Shown: positions 43,280 to 52,634, numbered from the stretch's first letter. The stretch: 64,000 nt of DNA from Neisseria dentiae (GCF_024580525.1 NZ_JANIKQ010000005.1:1-64000), one strand, 5' to 3'. Program-made: numbers and translations. Notes: generated by a model from the sequence alone, not told the origin.

Positions 43280-45073
43280 ATGCCTTATTCCGCGCTGCTC
43301 GATGATGCCGTAAACGGCCGTGCCGTTTGTTACGAAGGCTATGCCCACAGCCGTTTTCTCACCGCCGCCGAACTCGGCTCGCTCGACCAATGCCTGCACG
43401 AGGGTTGGCAGCGCGGACTACACGTTTTCATCTGCGCCGACTACGAATTCGGCCTGCCGCTCGCCAACCTGCCCGGCCGCGCCGATGCCCGCCTCGCCCT
43501 GCATTGGTTTACGCGCAAACGCGAAACCGATGCGGCCTCGTGGCTGGCGGCACATTGCCCGCAAAGCGCGCCGGCCGGTATTTCCGCCCCGCAAAGCGAC
43601 ACCCCGCAAACCGCCTATATACAGGCCGTGCACGACATACAGGCGGCGATTGCACGCGGCGACACCTATCAGATCAACTACACCACGCGCCTGCACCTCA
43701 CGGCCTACGGCCACCCCGCCGAACTCTACCGCCGCCTGCGCCAGCCCGTTCCCTACGGCGCCTGCGCCTGCCTGCCCGACGTGCACGGCAAGCCGCGCTG
43801 GATATTGTGTTTTTCGCCCGAGCTGTTTCTCGATATTTCTTCAGACGGCCTCATCCGCACCGAGCCGATGAAGGGCACGGCGCCGATTCTGAACGACGGC
43901 CTCGACGAGCAACGCGCCCGTACCTTGCAGGCCGACCCGAAAAACCGCGCCGAAAACGTGATGATTGTGGATTTATTGCGCAACGATTTGGGCAAAATCG
44001 CCCGAACCGGCCGTGTGCGTGTGCCCGAGCCGTTTAAAGTGAGCCGCTTCGGCAGCGTGTGGCAGATGACCAGCCTGATAGAAGCCGAAGCCAAGCCGCA
44101 AACCCGCGCCGCCGATATTTTCCGCGCCGCCTTCCCCTGCGGCTCGATTACCGGTGCGCCCAAACGCATGAGCATGCAGATTATCGGCCAAACCGAAACC
44201 GCGCCGCGCGGGCTTTACACCGGCAGCATCGGCTTTCTCGAACCTTGCGAAGGCGGCCTGGGCTTTCGCGGCACGCTCAACGTGGTGATCCGCACACTGG
44301 AACTCTCCCCTCTTTCAGACGGCCTCTACCGCGGCGTTTACGGCGTAGGCTCAGGCATCGTGGCCGACAGCGAAGCGCAGGCCGAATACACCGAGTGCCA
44401 ATGGAAAGCCCGTTTCCTCACCCGCCTCCAACCCGAGTTCGGCATTTTTGAAACCCTGCGCGCGCAACACAAACAATGCGCCCTGCTGCACCTTCATGCA
44501 GGCCGTCTGAAACAGTCTGCCGCCGACCTCAACCTGCCCTGCCCCGACAACCCCGAAGCACATATCCGCGCCTACCTGAACACCCTGCCCGACAACGGCA
44601 TTTTCCGCGTGAAAGCCGAATTAACCGCTTCAAGCGGCCTCACCTTCAGCCACGCGCCGTTGGGCGGCGGACCGCCGTTGCCGAAGGTGTGCCCGGCCGA
44701 AACGGTTTTGCCCGTGCACGACTATCTGCGCCGTTTCAAAACCACCCGCCGCGAAATTTATGATACGGGTTGGCGGGAAGCCGAACGGCAAGGCGCGTTC
44801 GACAGCCTGTTTTTCAACCGCGACGGCTTCCTGCTCGAAGGCGGCCGCAGCAACGTGTTTGTGAAAACCGGCAACGAATGGCACACCCCCGCCCTCGGTT
44901 TGGACATACTCAACGGCGTGATGCGCCAAGCCGTGCTGGCCGACCCCGAACACTATTTGGGCACGGCAACCGTGCACGAAAGCCGCATCACCCGCGCCAT
45001 GCTGCGCCGTGCCGAAGAAATCCGCCTGAGCAACGCCCTGCGCGGCGTGTTTGCCGTGGATTGGGCGGAATAG
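43280..45073 (+). CDS. pabBC: Fused aminodeoxychorismate synthase component I / 4-amino-4-deoxychorismate lyase
   Basis: 597 residues, two folate-pathway enzymes in one chain. The PabB part (about 1-385) has YQINYTTRLHL, EPMKGTAPI and FPCGSITGAPKRM (about 283-295) for chorismate amination. The PabC part (about 385-597) starts GIFETLRAQ and has FKTTRREIYDTG and LLEGGRSNVFV of the PLP-dependent class IV fold. Together with a glutamine amidotransferase (pabA, not here) it makes p-aminobenzoate. Such fusions occur in several beta- and epsilonproteobacteria. Coding DUS give SDGL and GRLKQS peptides. Confidence 0.93.
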   Translation: MPYSALLDDAVNGRAVCYEGYAHSRFLTAAELGSLDQCLHEGWQRGLHVFICADYEFGLPLANLPGRADARLALHWFTRKRETDAASWLAAHCPQSAPAGISAPQSDTPQTAYIQAVHDIQAAIARGDTYQINYTTRLHLTAYGHPAELYRRLRQPVPYGACACLPDVHGKPRWILCFSPELFLDISSDGLIRTEPMKGTAPILNDGLDEQRARTLQADPKNRAENVMIVDLLRNDLGKIARTGRVRVPEPFKVSRFGSVWQMTSLIEAEAKPQTRAADIFRAAFPCGSITGAPKRMSMQIIGQTETAPRGLYTGSIGFLEPCEGGLGFRGTLNVVIRTLELSPLSDGLYRGVYGVGSGIVADSEAQAEYTECQWKARFLTRLQPEFGIFETLRAQHKQCALLHLHAGRLKQSAADLNLPCPDNPEAHIRAYLNTLPDNGIFRVKAELTASSGLTFSHAPLGGGPPLPKVCPAETVLPVHDYLRRFKTTRREIYDTGWREAERQGAFDSLFFNRDGFLLEGGRSNVFVKTGNEWHTPALGLDILNGVMRQAVLADPEHYLGTATVHESRITRAMLRRAEEIRLSNALRGVFAVDWAE

Positions 45074-45129
45074 GCCGCTTTGTTTTCAGTCCGGCAACCG
45101 TATCCGTTTAAACGTTTGGAAAAATTTCA

Positions 45130-45166
45130 GGCCGTCTGAAAACCGCAACCGGTTTCAGACGGCCTG
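45130..45166 (+). terminator. DUS hairpin after pabBC
   Basis: An inverted DUS pair with AAACCG/CGGTTT in the inner stem. Confidence 0.7.
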
Positions 45167-45261
45167 AACATGATTTTGCACAACTTCCCTCCAACCAACC
45201 ATTGCCCGCCCTCACCCACCTGCCTACAATGTGCCGGAACCTACCTCGAAAGGAGCCAGCC

Positions 45262-46245
45262 ATGAAAGGCATTCTGATTCTGAAAGACCCCGACTACCGC
45301 ACCGTGTTCAGCGACAACATTTCCGAAGGCGATCTGCCCGCAGGCGATGTAACCGTGCGCGTGAAATATTCCACCCTCAACTACAAAGACGCCCTCGCCA
45401 TCACCGGCAAGGGGCTGATTATCCGCAACTTCCCCATGGTGCCCGGCATCGACTTCGCCGGCGAAGTGGTCGAAAGCCAAAGCAGCGCCTACCGGGCGGG
45501 CGACGAAGTGATCCTCAACGGTTGGGGCGTAGGCGAAAACCACTGGGGCGGGCTGGCCGAACTCGCCCGCGTGCCCGCGCAATACCTCACCCCCAAGCCC
45601 GACGGACTCAGCCTGAAAGACTGCATGGCTCTCGGCACCGCGGGCTACACCGCCATGCTGTGCGTGCAGGCGCTGGCGAAAAACGGCGTTACCCCCGATA
45701 AAGGCGACATCGTGGTGAGCGGAGCCAACGGCGGCGTGGGCAGTTTCGCCACCGCCCTGCTCGCCAAACTCGGCTACACCGTTACTGCGCTGACCCGCCG
45801 CACCCACGAATCCGCCTATTTAACCGATGTTTTAGGCGCCGCCGCCGTGATGGACGGCAGCGAATACCGCGCCAAAGGCAAACCGCTGGCCAAAGAACGC
45901 TGGGCAGGCGCCGTCGATACGCTGGGCAGCCACACCCTGGCCAACATCTGCGCCGCCACCCGCTACGGCGGCACCGTGACGGCCTGCGGCTTGGCGCAGG
46001 GCATGGATTTCGACGGCACTGTCGCCCCGTTTATCCTGCGCGGCATCACGCTTGCCGGTATCGACAGCGTGATGCGCCCCGCCGCCGACCGCCTGGCCGC
46101 TTGGAGCGAACTGGCTGCCCTGCTCGGCGGCTCGAGCCTGCTGCAAGCGATAGGCTGCCATGAAATCGGTTTGGAAGAAGTGCCCCAAACCGCCGAACGC
46201 CTGATTAACGGCGAAATCCGCGGGCGCGTGGTGGTGGCGGTTTAA
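45262..46245 (+). CDS. acuI: MDR-family NADPH:quinone/acryloyl-CoA reductase (YhdH/AcuI)
   Basis: 327 residues (E. coli YhdH 324). Zinc-free medium-chain reductase: YSTLNYKDALAITGKG, MVPGIDFAGEVV, then the Rossmann motif SGANGGVGSFATAL (about 153-166). The AcuI/YhdH group reduces acryloyl-CoA or related enones. AAAGGAG lies before ATG 45262; the longer frame from 45202 lacks homology. The symbol is given by family resemblance; substrate unproven. Confidence 0.88.
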   Translation: MKGILILKDPDYRTVFSDNISEGDLPAGDVTVRVKYSTLNYKDALAITGKGLIIRNFPMVPGIDFAGEVVESQSSAYRAGDEVILNGWGVGENHWGGLAELARVPAQYLTPKPDGLSLKDCMALGTAGYTAMLCVQALAKNGVTPDKGDIVVSGANGGVGSFATALLAKLGYTVTALTRRTHESAYLTDVLGAAAVMDGSEYRAKGKPLAKERWAGAVDTLGSHTLANICAATRYGGTVTACGLAQGMDFDGTVAPFILRGITLAGIDSVMRPAADRLAAWSELAALLGGSSLLQAIGCHEIGLEEVPQTAERLINGEIRGRVVVAV

Positions 46246-46271
46246 CCTGTTGCAAACGCAAAACAGATAAA

Positions 46272-46310
46272 GCAAAGGCCGTCTGAAAAATATTTTCAGA
46301 CGGCCTTTGC
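46272..46310. terminator. Extended DUS hairpin between convergent genes
   Basis: The perfect stem GCAAAGGCCGTCTGAAAA pairs with its complement; it serves acuI and the leftward transglutaminase gene. Confidence 0.75.
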
Positions 46311-46324
46311 TTCAACCCGCAGCA

Positions 46325-48298
46325 TCACCCCCGCCGGCCGGCGCCGTAGCGTTTCGCCGTTTTGCGTGCGGCGGCAAACCAGCGTTTCTGCGTGCGCAAC
46401 GACGGCCTTTCGGCGGCATACAGCCAGTGTTCGTATTGTTGCAGCAGGTGCGACAAGGCCGGGTCGGCGATGCCGTTTTCGTGCAGCATACGGTTGAGTT
46501 CGCCCGCGCTGACGGCGGCGGCGGTTTCATCGTCTTTACCCAAAACCGCGCTTTTAACCAGCGCAAAACCTTCGTTGAGAAAATCGCGCTCGCGGTTGCG
46601 GCCGCCGAACCACCAGCGCGCCAGCGGCAGCAGGGCGGTGGCGAGGGCGGCGGGCAGCACCAGCAGCAGGGTTTGCCAGTTGAAACCGCCGAGGCCGACT
46701 CGGGCAAACAGGCTGTTCTGCTTGGTTTGGTCGTAGTTCACCACCCATTGCTGCCAGTAAAACTGCCCCGTATCGCGCCAGCGGGCAAACAGGCTGCCGC
46801 TGTCGGCCACCATGTCGCGCTCGTCGGCGGCGAGGGCTTGGCTGATGCCGCTTGCTGCGCGTACGGCCGACACGGCGGCGGTGGGATCGACGCGCAGCCA
46901 AACCTGCTCCTGCGGCAGCCACACTTCGGCCCATGCGTGGGCGTCTTTGGCGCGAATCTGCCAAAAGCCCGCCTGTTCGTTATAGTCGGCGCCCAGATAG
47001 CCGGTTACCACCCGCGCGGGCAGGCCGGCGGCGCGCATCATCACCACAAAACTTTGGGCGTAATGTTCGCAGAAGCCGCGGCGGGTGCGGAACATAAATT
47101 CGTCGATACCGTCGCGCCCGGCCGTGCGCGGCGGTTGCAGGGTGTAGGCGAAGTTTTGGCGGCGGTAGTGTTCGAGCACTTTGCCGATAAACTGGCGCGG
47201 GGTGGCCGACTGCTGCGCCAGCGTTTCGGCCAGGCTGCGGGTTTGCGGGTTGCCGCTTGGCAGGCGGGTGTAGAAGTTTTGCCCGCCGGCATCAAGGGCG
47301 TGCGGCAGGGTGTCGCTCAGCGATGCTTGCAGGCTGAGGCGGCGCAAGCCTTCGCGGCTGCGGCTGGCGCGTATGGTCTGCCCCAATCTTTTTTCCACGC
47401 CCGCCGGCAGCTCTGCCGTGGGGTAGTCCAATGCGGGCAGAACGCCGTTTTGGTCGCGGATAATCATCTGGTAGGCAACGGTGCGTTCGGCGGCGGCGGT
47501 GCGGGCTTCGTCGATATAGTTGCCGTTAAGCGCCTGCCAGCGCGTGCCGTCGAATTCGCCCATGATGATGGCGCGCCAGTATAAATCGCTGCGCTGCGGC
47601 TTGAGGCCGTCTGAAAAAGTGATGTTGGCCACCCATTCGTCGCTCTGCACCAGATTGCTGATGCTGCCCGGCTCCATGGTGTCTGACAAGCCTGTCTTGG
47701 CCTGCTGCGTCTGCTGCGGAATCCGCCACAAGGGTTCGTTCAGGCGCGGCACCGCCACGAACAGCACCACCGTCAGCGGCAGGGTGAGCAGCAGCGCCTG
47801 CGCGCTGCGTTTGAAGGCTTCCCTGCCGCCCAATCCGCACAATACGGCGAAACATATGCTGACGGCCGCCAGCGCCAGCAGCAGCCACACGCCGATAAAC
47901 AGGCTCTGGTTGAGCAGCACCGACGACCCGATTAAAAACAGCATGGCCAGCAGCAGCACCTGCCAATCGCGCTGGCTGTTGCCTTCGAACGCTTTGAGCA
48001 TTACCAGCAACAGCAGAAACGCCACCCCGCCCTCGCGCCCGAACACCGTGCCGAGCTGCTGCCACACCAGCAGCCCCGCCACCGCCGCCAGCAACAGCAG
48101 CGCGGCTTTCGGCACGCGGCCGATGTCGGCTTTCAGCAGGGCCAGCCGCAGCAGCCACAGGCCGCCGAACACCGCAATAACCGAGGCGGGCAGCGATGCG
48201 GCCAACGGCAGCGCCGTCCACAGCAAAGCCAGCAGCACGGCAAACGCCACCGTGCGCGGCGGCGGCTGTTGCAGGAAAGAAGGATTGGGAATCAGCAT
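46325..48298 (-). CDS. TgpA-like membrane transglutaminase
   Basis: 657 residues from MLIPNPSFLQQ. Six or so N-terminal helices (DUF3488 region, about 12-200), a periplasmic transglutaminase-like domain with catalytic C410 (GFCEHYAQSF), H454 (DAHAWAEVW) and D471 (RVDPTAAV), one more helix (TLLLVLPAALATALLPLA) and a C-terminal cytosolic DUF4129-type tail. P. aeruginosa TgpA is essential and acts in the envelope; the substrate is unknown. It belongs with the moxR and DUF58 genes upstream, though a 280-bp repeat block now separates it from them. Confidence 0.9.
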   Translation of the reverse strand: MLIPNPSFLQQPPPRTVAFAVLLALLWTALPLAASLPASVIAVFGGLWLLRLALLKADIGRVPKAALLLLAAVAGLLVWQQLGTVFGREGGVAFLLLLVMLKAFEGNSQRDWQVLLLAMLFLIGSSVLLNQSLFIGVWLLLALAAVSICFAVLCGLGGREAFKRSAQALLLTLPLTVVLFVAVPRLNEPLWRIPQQTQQAKTGLSDTMEPGSISNLVQSDEWVANITFSDGLKPQRSDLYWRAIIMGEFDGTRWQALNGNYIDEARTAAAERTVAYQMIIRDQNGVLPALDYPTAELPAGVEKRLGQTIRASRSREGLRRLSLQASLSDTLPHALDAGGQNFYTRLPSGNPQTRSLAETLAQQSATPRQFIGKVLEHYRRQNFAYTLQPPRTAGRDGIDEFMFRTRRGFCEHYAQSFVVMMRAAGLPARVVTGYLGADYNEQAGFWQIRAKDAHAWAEVWLPQEQVWLRVDPTAAVSAVRAASGISQALAADERDMVADSGSLFARWRDTGQFYWQQWVVNYDQTKQNSLFARVGLGGFNWQTLLLVLPAALATALLPLARWWFGGRNRERDFLNEGFALVKSAVLGKDDETAAAVSAGELNRMLHENGIADPALSHLLQQYEHWLYAAERPSLRTQKRWFAAARKTAKRYGAGRRG

Positions 48299-48359
48299 AA
48301 TGTTATGGATGAATAGTTTTTTCAGACGGCCTGAAACCTTTGCAAGACCCAAAAAAGTT

Positions 48360-48493
48360 TATTTGCCGTCATTAGCTTCGCAAGTCCGCTGCGCTACCCC
48401 GCGCAGGCGGGAATCCAGACACTTGGCATCCAAGTGTTTGTTTAATCAATACTTAAAATTTTCTATCTGGATTTTCGCCTGCGCGGGAATGAC
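48360..48493. repeat. Interrupted NIME/dRS3 block between DUF58 and tgpA genes
   Basis: The right end ATTTTCGCCTGCGCGGGAATGACG is dRS3-like. The left dRS3 is split: after CATT comes a 27-bp insert (48372-48398) before CCGCGCAGGCGGGAAT. Outside lie degenerate GAGACCTTTGCAAAA motifs (about 48327 and 48530) and DUS copies. Confidence 0.75.
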
Positions 48494-48580
48494 GAAATCA
48501 AACATTTCAGACGGCCTGAAGGCAGCTTTGCAAAGGTCTCAGCCTCAATGAGTTTTGCAAGGGCTTCATACCGCTTGCCG

Positions 48581-49528
48581 CTACCACAATGCCAGCGCCG
48601 TCAGACAGATTTCCCGCTGGCCGTGCTGCGGTGCAATCAGCCGCTGCGGCAGCTCCAGCGAATACGGCAGGCCGCGGCGTTCGGCTTCGAGCACGCGGAA
48701 ACACAACAAGCCCGCCAAACGGTCTTTATCGGTGCCGGCGGGGTAGTCTGCATAAGAAATAACGGTGTTGCGGGCGGCTTGCTGCGGCTCTTCAAAGCGT
48801 TTGTCGAGCATTTCGCCGGTTTTGGCATAGGTTTTCCAGGCAACGTGCTGCAACGACGCGCCCTGCCGGTGCGCCTGCAAATAAGCCAAATCATCGCCGC
48901 CCTGCGCGGGCGGGCGTTGCCGGTCGGTTTCGCCGCTGCGGGCGGGCATATCGGGCAAATCGTGGGGAAGGGGCGCGGGAAACACCACTGCTTCGCCCGG
49001 CCAGCGCCACACGCACTGCACCATGCTCACGCCGAACGGCGCCACCGAAGCGACGCGCAACGGCGGTATGCGCAGATAACCGCGCATCACGGCGGGGATG
49101 TGCCATTGGAAAACAGGCAGGCCGTCCGAACCGATGTGCCACGCCCGCCACAATTTCGCCGGCGGCGTGCGCGGGTTGGCAAAATCGTTTTCGCTGCACA
49201 GCCACAGCCAGCGGCGGCGGGTGTCGCCGGCGGCGGCCAGCTCCAGCACGGCATGGCCGCCGGCAAACACTTCTGCTGGCATATCCGCCGTTATCTGCAA
49301 AGCCGAGAGCTGGCGCAGGTTGAGCAGCACCGACACCAGCAAAAAGCCCGCCAGCCAGAAAGCGGCGGCATAAGCCAGATTCACCTGATAGTTCAGCCCC
49401 ACCAGCCACAGCAGCACCACCGTTACCGCCAGCCCCACGCCCAAACGGGTGGGGCGGCAATGCAGGGCGGCCACAGAAGCGGTTTCGCCCTGTGCGGCAT
49501 TCAGACGGCGTTTACGCAACGGCAACAT
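48581..49528 (-). CDS. DUF58 domain protein
   Basis: 315 residues. Two N-terminal helices (LGVGLAVTVVLLWLVGLNYQ, AYAAAFWLAGFLLVSVLLNL) are followed by a beta-rich region and the DUF58 core (GDDLAYLQAHRQGASLQHVA, WKTYAKTGEMLDKRFEE). Genes of this family regularly accompany MoxR ATPases and transglutaminases. It overlaps the end of moxR by 17 bp, so it is translationally coupled. Its mechanism is unknown; relatives have a von Willebrand-like fold. Confidence 0.88.
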   Translation of the reverse strand: MLPLRKRRLNAAQGETASVAALHCRPTRLGVGLAVTVVLLWLVGLNYQVNLAYAAAFWLAGFLLVSVLLNLRQLSALQITADMPAEVFAGGHAVLELAAAGDTRRRWLWLCSENDFANPRTPPAKLWRAWHIGSDGLPVFQWHIPAVMRGYLRIPPLRVASVAPFGVSMVQCVWRWPGEAVVFPAPLPHDLPDMPARSGETDRQRPPAQGGDDLAYLQAHRQGASLQHVAWKTYAKTGEMLDKRFEEPQQAARNTVISYADYPAGTDKDRLAGLLCFRVLEAERRGLPYSLELPQRLIAPQHGQREICLTALALW

Positions 49529-50423
49529 GGTCGAGCATATCCGCCAGAATCTGCGTGCTGGTCAAGCCCTGCTGCACGGGTTGCAGTCGGTGGTTGGCCA
49601 CCGGCACCCACACGGCTTTCACGTCTTCGGGCAGCACGTGCGGCCTGCCCAGCATAAATGCCCGCGCTTTGGCCGCGGCCACTACCGCCAAACCCGCGCG
49701 CGGGCTTAAGCCGAGCACGAAACGGCCGGGCTGGCGCGTGGCCTGCACGAGCCGGTAAACATAATCGGCGGCGGCCTGCGAAAATTTCACCTGCGCAGCC
49801 TGCCGCTGCCATTGCGCGAGCGTTGCGGCGTCGCAAACGGCCTGCAAAGCGGGCAGGTTGCGGCGGCCGCCGCCTTCTGCATACAGCCGTTTTTCGGCAT
49901 CGGCGGCGGGGTAGCCCATACTCAGGCGCATCATAAAGCGGTCGAGTTGCGATTCGGGAAGGGGGAAGGTGCCGAGCTGCTCGGCGGGGTTTTGGGTGGC
50001 CATCACGATAAACGGCTCGGGCAGGGCGTAGGTTTGCCCGTCCACCGACACCTGCCGCTCCTCCATCGCTTCGAGCAGCGCGGATTGCAGTTTGGGCGAG
50101 GCGCGATTGATTTCGTCGGCCAATAAGAAGGCGTGGAACACGGGGCCGGGGTGGAACTCGAACCGGCCTTCGTTGGGGCGGTAAACGTTGATGCCCAACA
50201 GATCGGAAGGCAGCATATCGTTGGTGAACTGCACGCGGCGGTAATCCAGCCCCAACACCGCCGCCACGCCGTGCGCCAGCGTGGTTTTGCCCACGCCCGG
50301 CACGTCTTCGAGCAAAACGTGGCCGCCGGCGAGCGCGGCGGTAAACAGTTGCTGCAAAACGTTTTCTTTTCCCAAAATCAGCGTGTTGAGCTGTTGCAAT
50401 GCGTGTTGTATGTCGGTATTCAT
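49512..50423 (-). CDS. MoxR-family AAA+ ATPase
   Basis: 303 residues from MNTDIQHALQQLNTLILGKE. Walker A GVGKT (43-47), Walker B LLADEINRASPKLQSALLEA, sensor and MATQNPAEQLGTFPLPESQLD are those of MoxR chaperones. These act on neighbouring envelope or metal-insertion proteins. It is the first gene of moxR-DUF58-tgpA. A longer TTG start is possible but lacks a ribosome site. Confidence 0.93.
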   Translation of the reverse strand: MNTDIQHALQQLNTLILGKENVLQQLFTAALAGGHVLLEDVPGVGKTTLAHGVAAVLGLDYRRVQFTNDMLPSDLLGINVYRPNEGRFEFHPGPVFHAFLLADEINRASPKLQSALLEAMEERQVSVDGQTYALPEPFIVMATQNPAEQLGTFPLPESQLDRFMMRLSMGYPAADAEKRLYAEGGGRRNLPALQAVCDAATLAQWQRQAAQVKFSQAAADYVYRLVQATRQPGRFVLGLSPRAGLAVVAAAKARAFMLGRPHVLPEDVKAVWVPVANHRLQPVQQGLTSTQILADMLDHVAVA

Positions 50424-50457
50424 TATGATGTTTGCCAAACGGGTTGCGGGTAAATTC

Positions 50458-50488
50458 AGGCCGTCTGAAAGCGTTTTTCAGACGGCCT
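50458..50488. repeat. DUS hairpin upstream of moxR
   Basis: An inverted DUS pair in the 290-bp divergent gap between moxR and tsaB. The gap also holds one DUS joined to GAGACCTTTTGCAAA (50612-50636). Confidence 0.6.
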
Positions 50489-50713
50489 GTGCGCTTGTTT
50501 TATGTTGCGGCATTTTAACATAATTAAACAAAACTCTTACATTACCACTCAAAAAACAATCAACTCGAATATTGTTGTGTATCAAAATTACATATTCCTG
50601 CCGCAACGCGTTTCAGACGGCCTGAGACCTTTTGCAAAGGCTGCTAAAAGGCCGCGATAAGTTTCGCCCTCCTCAGGTATAATGCCCTTCCGACCAACCC
50701 CGATTTTTCCGCC

Positions 50714-51388
50714 ATGCAAGCCGATTTTTCCCGCCCCGTTTTAGCCATCGACACCAGCACGTCGTTTCTGTCGCTGGCCCTGCGTGCGTGCGGGCAAACG
50801 TTTGTTTGGCATGAAGACGCGGGCAACCGCCAATCCGCCCTGATTCTGCCGCAAATCGGTGCGCTTTTGGCCGAAGCGGGCGTTACCGCAGCCGGTTTGG
50901 GCGGGATTGTGTACGCACAAGGCCCCGGCGCGTTTACCGGCCTGCGCATCGGTGCGGGCGTGGCGCAGGGCTTGGCGGCACCGTTTGACCTGCCGCTCGT
51001 CGGCGTGCCGTGTTTGGACGCGGTGGCTTACCAGATCAGCGCGCCGTGCGTGCTGGCGGCCACCGATGCGCGCATGGGCGAGGTGTTTTACGCCTGGTTC
51101 GACACCGAAAACCACCGCCGCCTGAGCGATTACCAAGTAGGCAAAGCAGCGGATATCGTGCCGCCCGCAGGCTGTGCCGAACCGCAGGGCATAGGCAATG
51201 CGTTTGCGCTCGGCGACAAACCGCCGTTTAACGGCACGGTGCAGATGCCCACCGCAACAAACTATCTGGATTTGGCCGCCGGCGGGCGTTACCCCGCCAC
51301 CGATGCCGCCCATGCGGGTTTGCTGTATGTGCGCAATAAAATCGCGCTCACCGCCAAAGAGCAGGCCGAACGGAAGGGCGCGCCGTGA
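50714..51388 (+). CDS. tsaB: tRNA threonylcarbamoyladenosine biosynthesis protein TsaB
   Basis: 224 residues (E. coli 231). ASKHA-fold start VLAIDTSTSFLSLALRACGQ and GIVYAQGPGAFTGLRIGAGV. It is the dimerisation platform for TsaD in t6A37 formation. Its stop overlaps the GTG start of rimI (GTGA), giving a coupled pair; the tsaB-rimI neighbourhood is common in proteobacteria. Confidence 0.95.
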   Translation: MQADFSRPVLAIDTSTSFLSLALRACGQTFVWHEDAGNRQSALILPQIGALLAEAGVTAAGLGGIVYAQGPGAFTGLRIGAGVAQGLAAPFDLPLVGVPCLDAVAYQISAPCVLAATDARMGEVFYAWFDTENHRRLSDYQVGKAADIVPPAGCAEPQGIGNAFALGDKPPFNGTVQMPTATNYLDLAAGGRYPATDAAHAGLLYVRNKIALTAKEQAERKGAP

Positions 51389-51831
51389 TAATCCGCCCCG
51401 CCCTGCCCGCCGACTGCCCCGCGCTGGCCGCGCTTGATGCGCAATGCAACCCGTCGCCGTGGTCGGCCGCACAGTTTCAGACGGCCTTAAACAACCGTTT
51501 CGACAGCGTAACGGTGCTGGCCGAAGCCGACGGCACCATCGGCGGCTTTGCCGTGTGGCAGACCCTGTGCGGCGAATCGGAGCTGCACCTGATTGCCACC
51601 GCCCCCGCCCGCCGCCGCGCCGGTTTGGCTTCGCAACTGATGGCGGCATGGTTTCAGACGGCCTCGGCACAACGCGCCGAACGCCTGTTTTTGGAAGTAC
51701 GCGCTGCCAACCTGGCCGCGCAGGCGCTCTACCGCAAACACGGTTTCACCGAGTGCGGCCGCCGCAAAGCCTATTATCCGCTGCCCGACGGCAGCAGGGA
51801 AGATGCTGTTTTAATGGAGAAATCATGTTAA
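51385..51831 (+). CDS. rimI: Ribosomal-protein S18 alanine N-acetyltransferase
   Basis: 148 residues, GNAT fold. Acetyl-CoA motif A is LHLIATAPARRRAGLASQLM and the C-terminal ALYRKHGFTECGRRKAYYPL matches RimI. The start is GTG overlapping the tsaB stop. Two coding DUS (QTALNN and QTASAQ regions) do not disturb the fold. It overlaps the next gene by 7 bp. Confidence 0.92.
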   Translation: MIIRPALPADCPALAALDAQCNPSPWSAAQFQTALNNRFDSVTVLAEADGTIGGFAVWQTLCGESELHLIATAPARRRAGLASQLMAAWFQTASAQRAERLFLEVRAANLAAQALYRKHGFTECGRRKAYYPLPDGSREDAVLMEKSC

Positions 51832-52634
51832 GCAGCCGTTATCTGCATTTACACGAAGCGCTGGGTTTGGGGCCGATGTGGCTGAACCGGGGCGCGAAAG
51901 TGCTGCCCGCCGAAACCGCCGCCGCATACGCCCCGCAACCCGCGCCCCAAGCACCGCCGCAGACTACTGCCGCGCCGCAAACCGTAGCCCGCACGCAGCC
52001 CGCCGCAGCCGCGCGCTTGGCGGCGATGGCTGCCGTCCAACCCGCCGCCAAAGTTTCAGACGGCCCCTCCGTGCACAACAGGCCGTCTGAAAAAATTCCG
52101 CCCGCACCCGCCGAAAGGCCGTCTGAAAACGGAAACGCCGACGCCCAAACGGCTGCCGACCCCGCCTTGCTGGCCGCCATACAGCCCGCCGCCGTGATGG
52201 TGGTGAGCATCTGCCCCGCACCCGAAGACAGCGCAACCGGCAAACTGTTTAGCGGCAGCGCGGGCGTGCTGCTCGACAATATGCTCGCCGCCATCAGCCT
52301 GCAAGCGGCCGACGCCCACAAAACCAGCTGGGTGAAAGCCTCCGCCGCGTTTACCCCCGAGCCGCCGCCCGAACAAGTGGCCGCCGCTCTGCCGCAGATG
52401 CAGGCCGAACTGGCCGCGTCGCAGGCGCAGGTGGTGCTGTTTTTGGGGCAGGTATTCGCGCAGCCGCACTACGCAGAAATCATCGCGCAGCTGTGCGGCG
52501 GCACACCTGCGTTCACCGTTCCCCACCCCGCCCGCCTGCTGCGGCAGCCGCAACTGAAAAAACAGGCGTGGGAAGAGCTGAAAAAACTGCGCGACACCCT
52601 GCCGCCCCGCACCGGCACAAGCACGCAGCCGTAA
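51825..52634 (+). CDS. Uracil-DNA glycosylase family-4/5-like protein
   Basis: 269 residues. After a short head comes a ~90-residue Pro/Ala/Thr-rich linker (about 25-125) containing three DUS in coding sequence (SDGPS, RPSEK, RPSEN). The C-terminal domain keeps the order of family-4 UDG motifs: VMVVSICPAPEDSATGKLFS and GSAGVLLDNMLAAISL, then HPARLLRQPQLKKQAWEELK. The canonical GEAPG is changed to SICPAPE and the four iron-sulfur cysteines are not seen, so catalysis is doubtful. ATG overlaps rimI, so it is the third gene of a coupled tsaB-rimI-UDG-like operon. Confidence 0.7.
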   Translation: MLSSRYLHLHEALGLGPMWLNRGAKVLPAETAAAYAPQPAPQAPPQTTAAPQTVARTQPAAAARLAAMAAVQPAAKVSDGPSVHNRPSEKIPPAPAERPSENGNADAQTAADPALLAAIQPAAVMVVSICPAPEDSATGKLFSGSAGVLLDNMLAAISLQAADAHKTSWVKASAAFTPEPPPEQVAAALPQMQAELAASQAQVVLFLGQVFAQPHYAEIIAQLCGGTPAFTVPHPARLLRQPQLKKQAWEELKKLRDTLPPRTGTSTQP

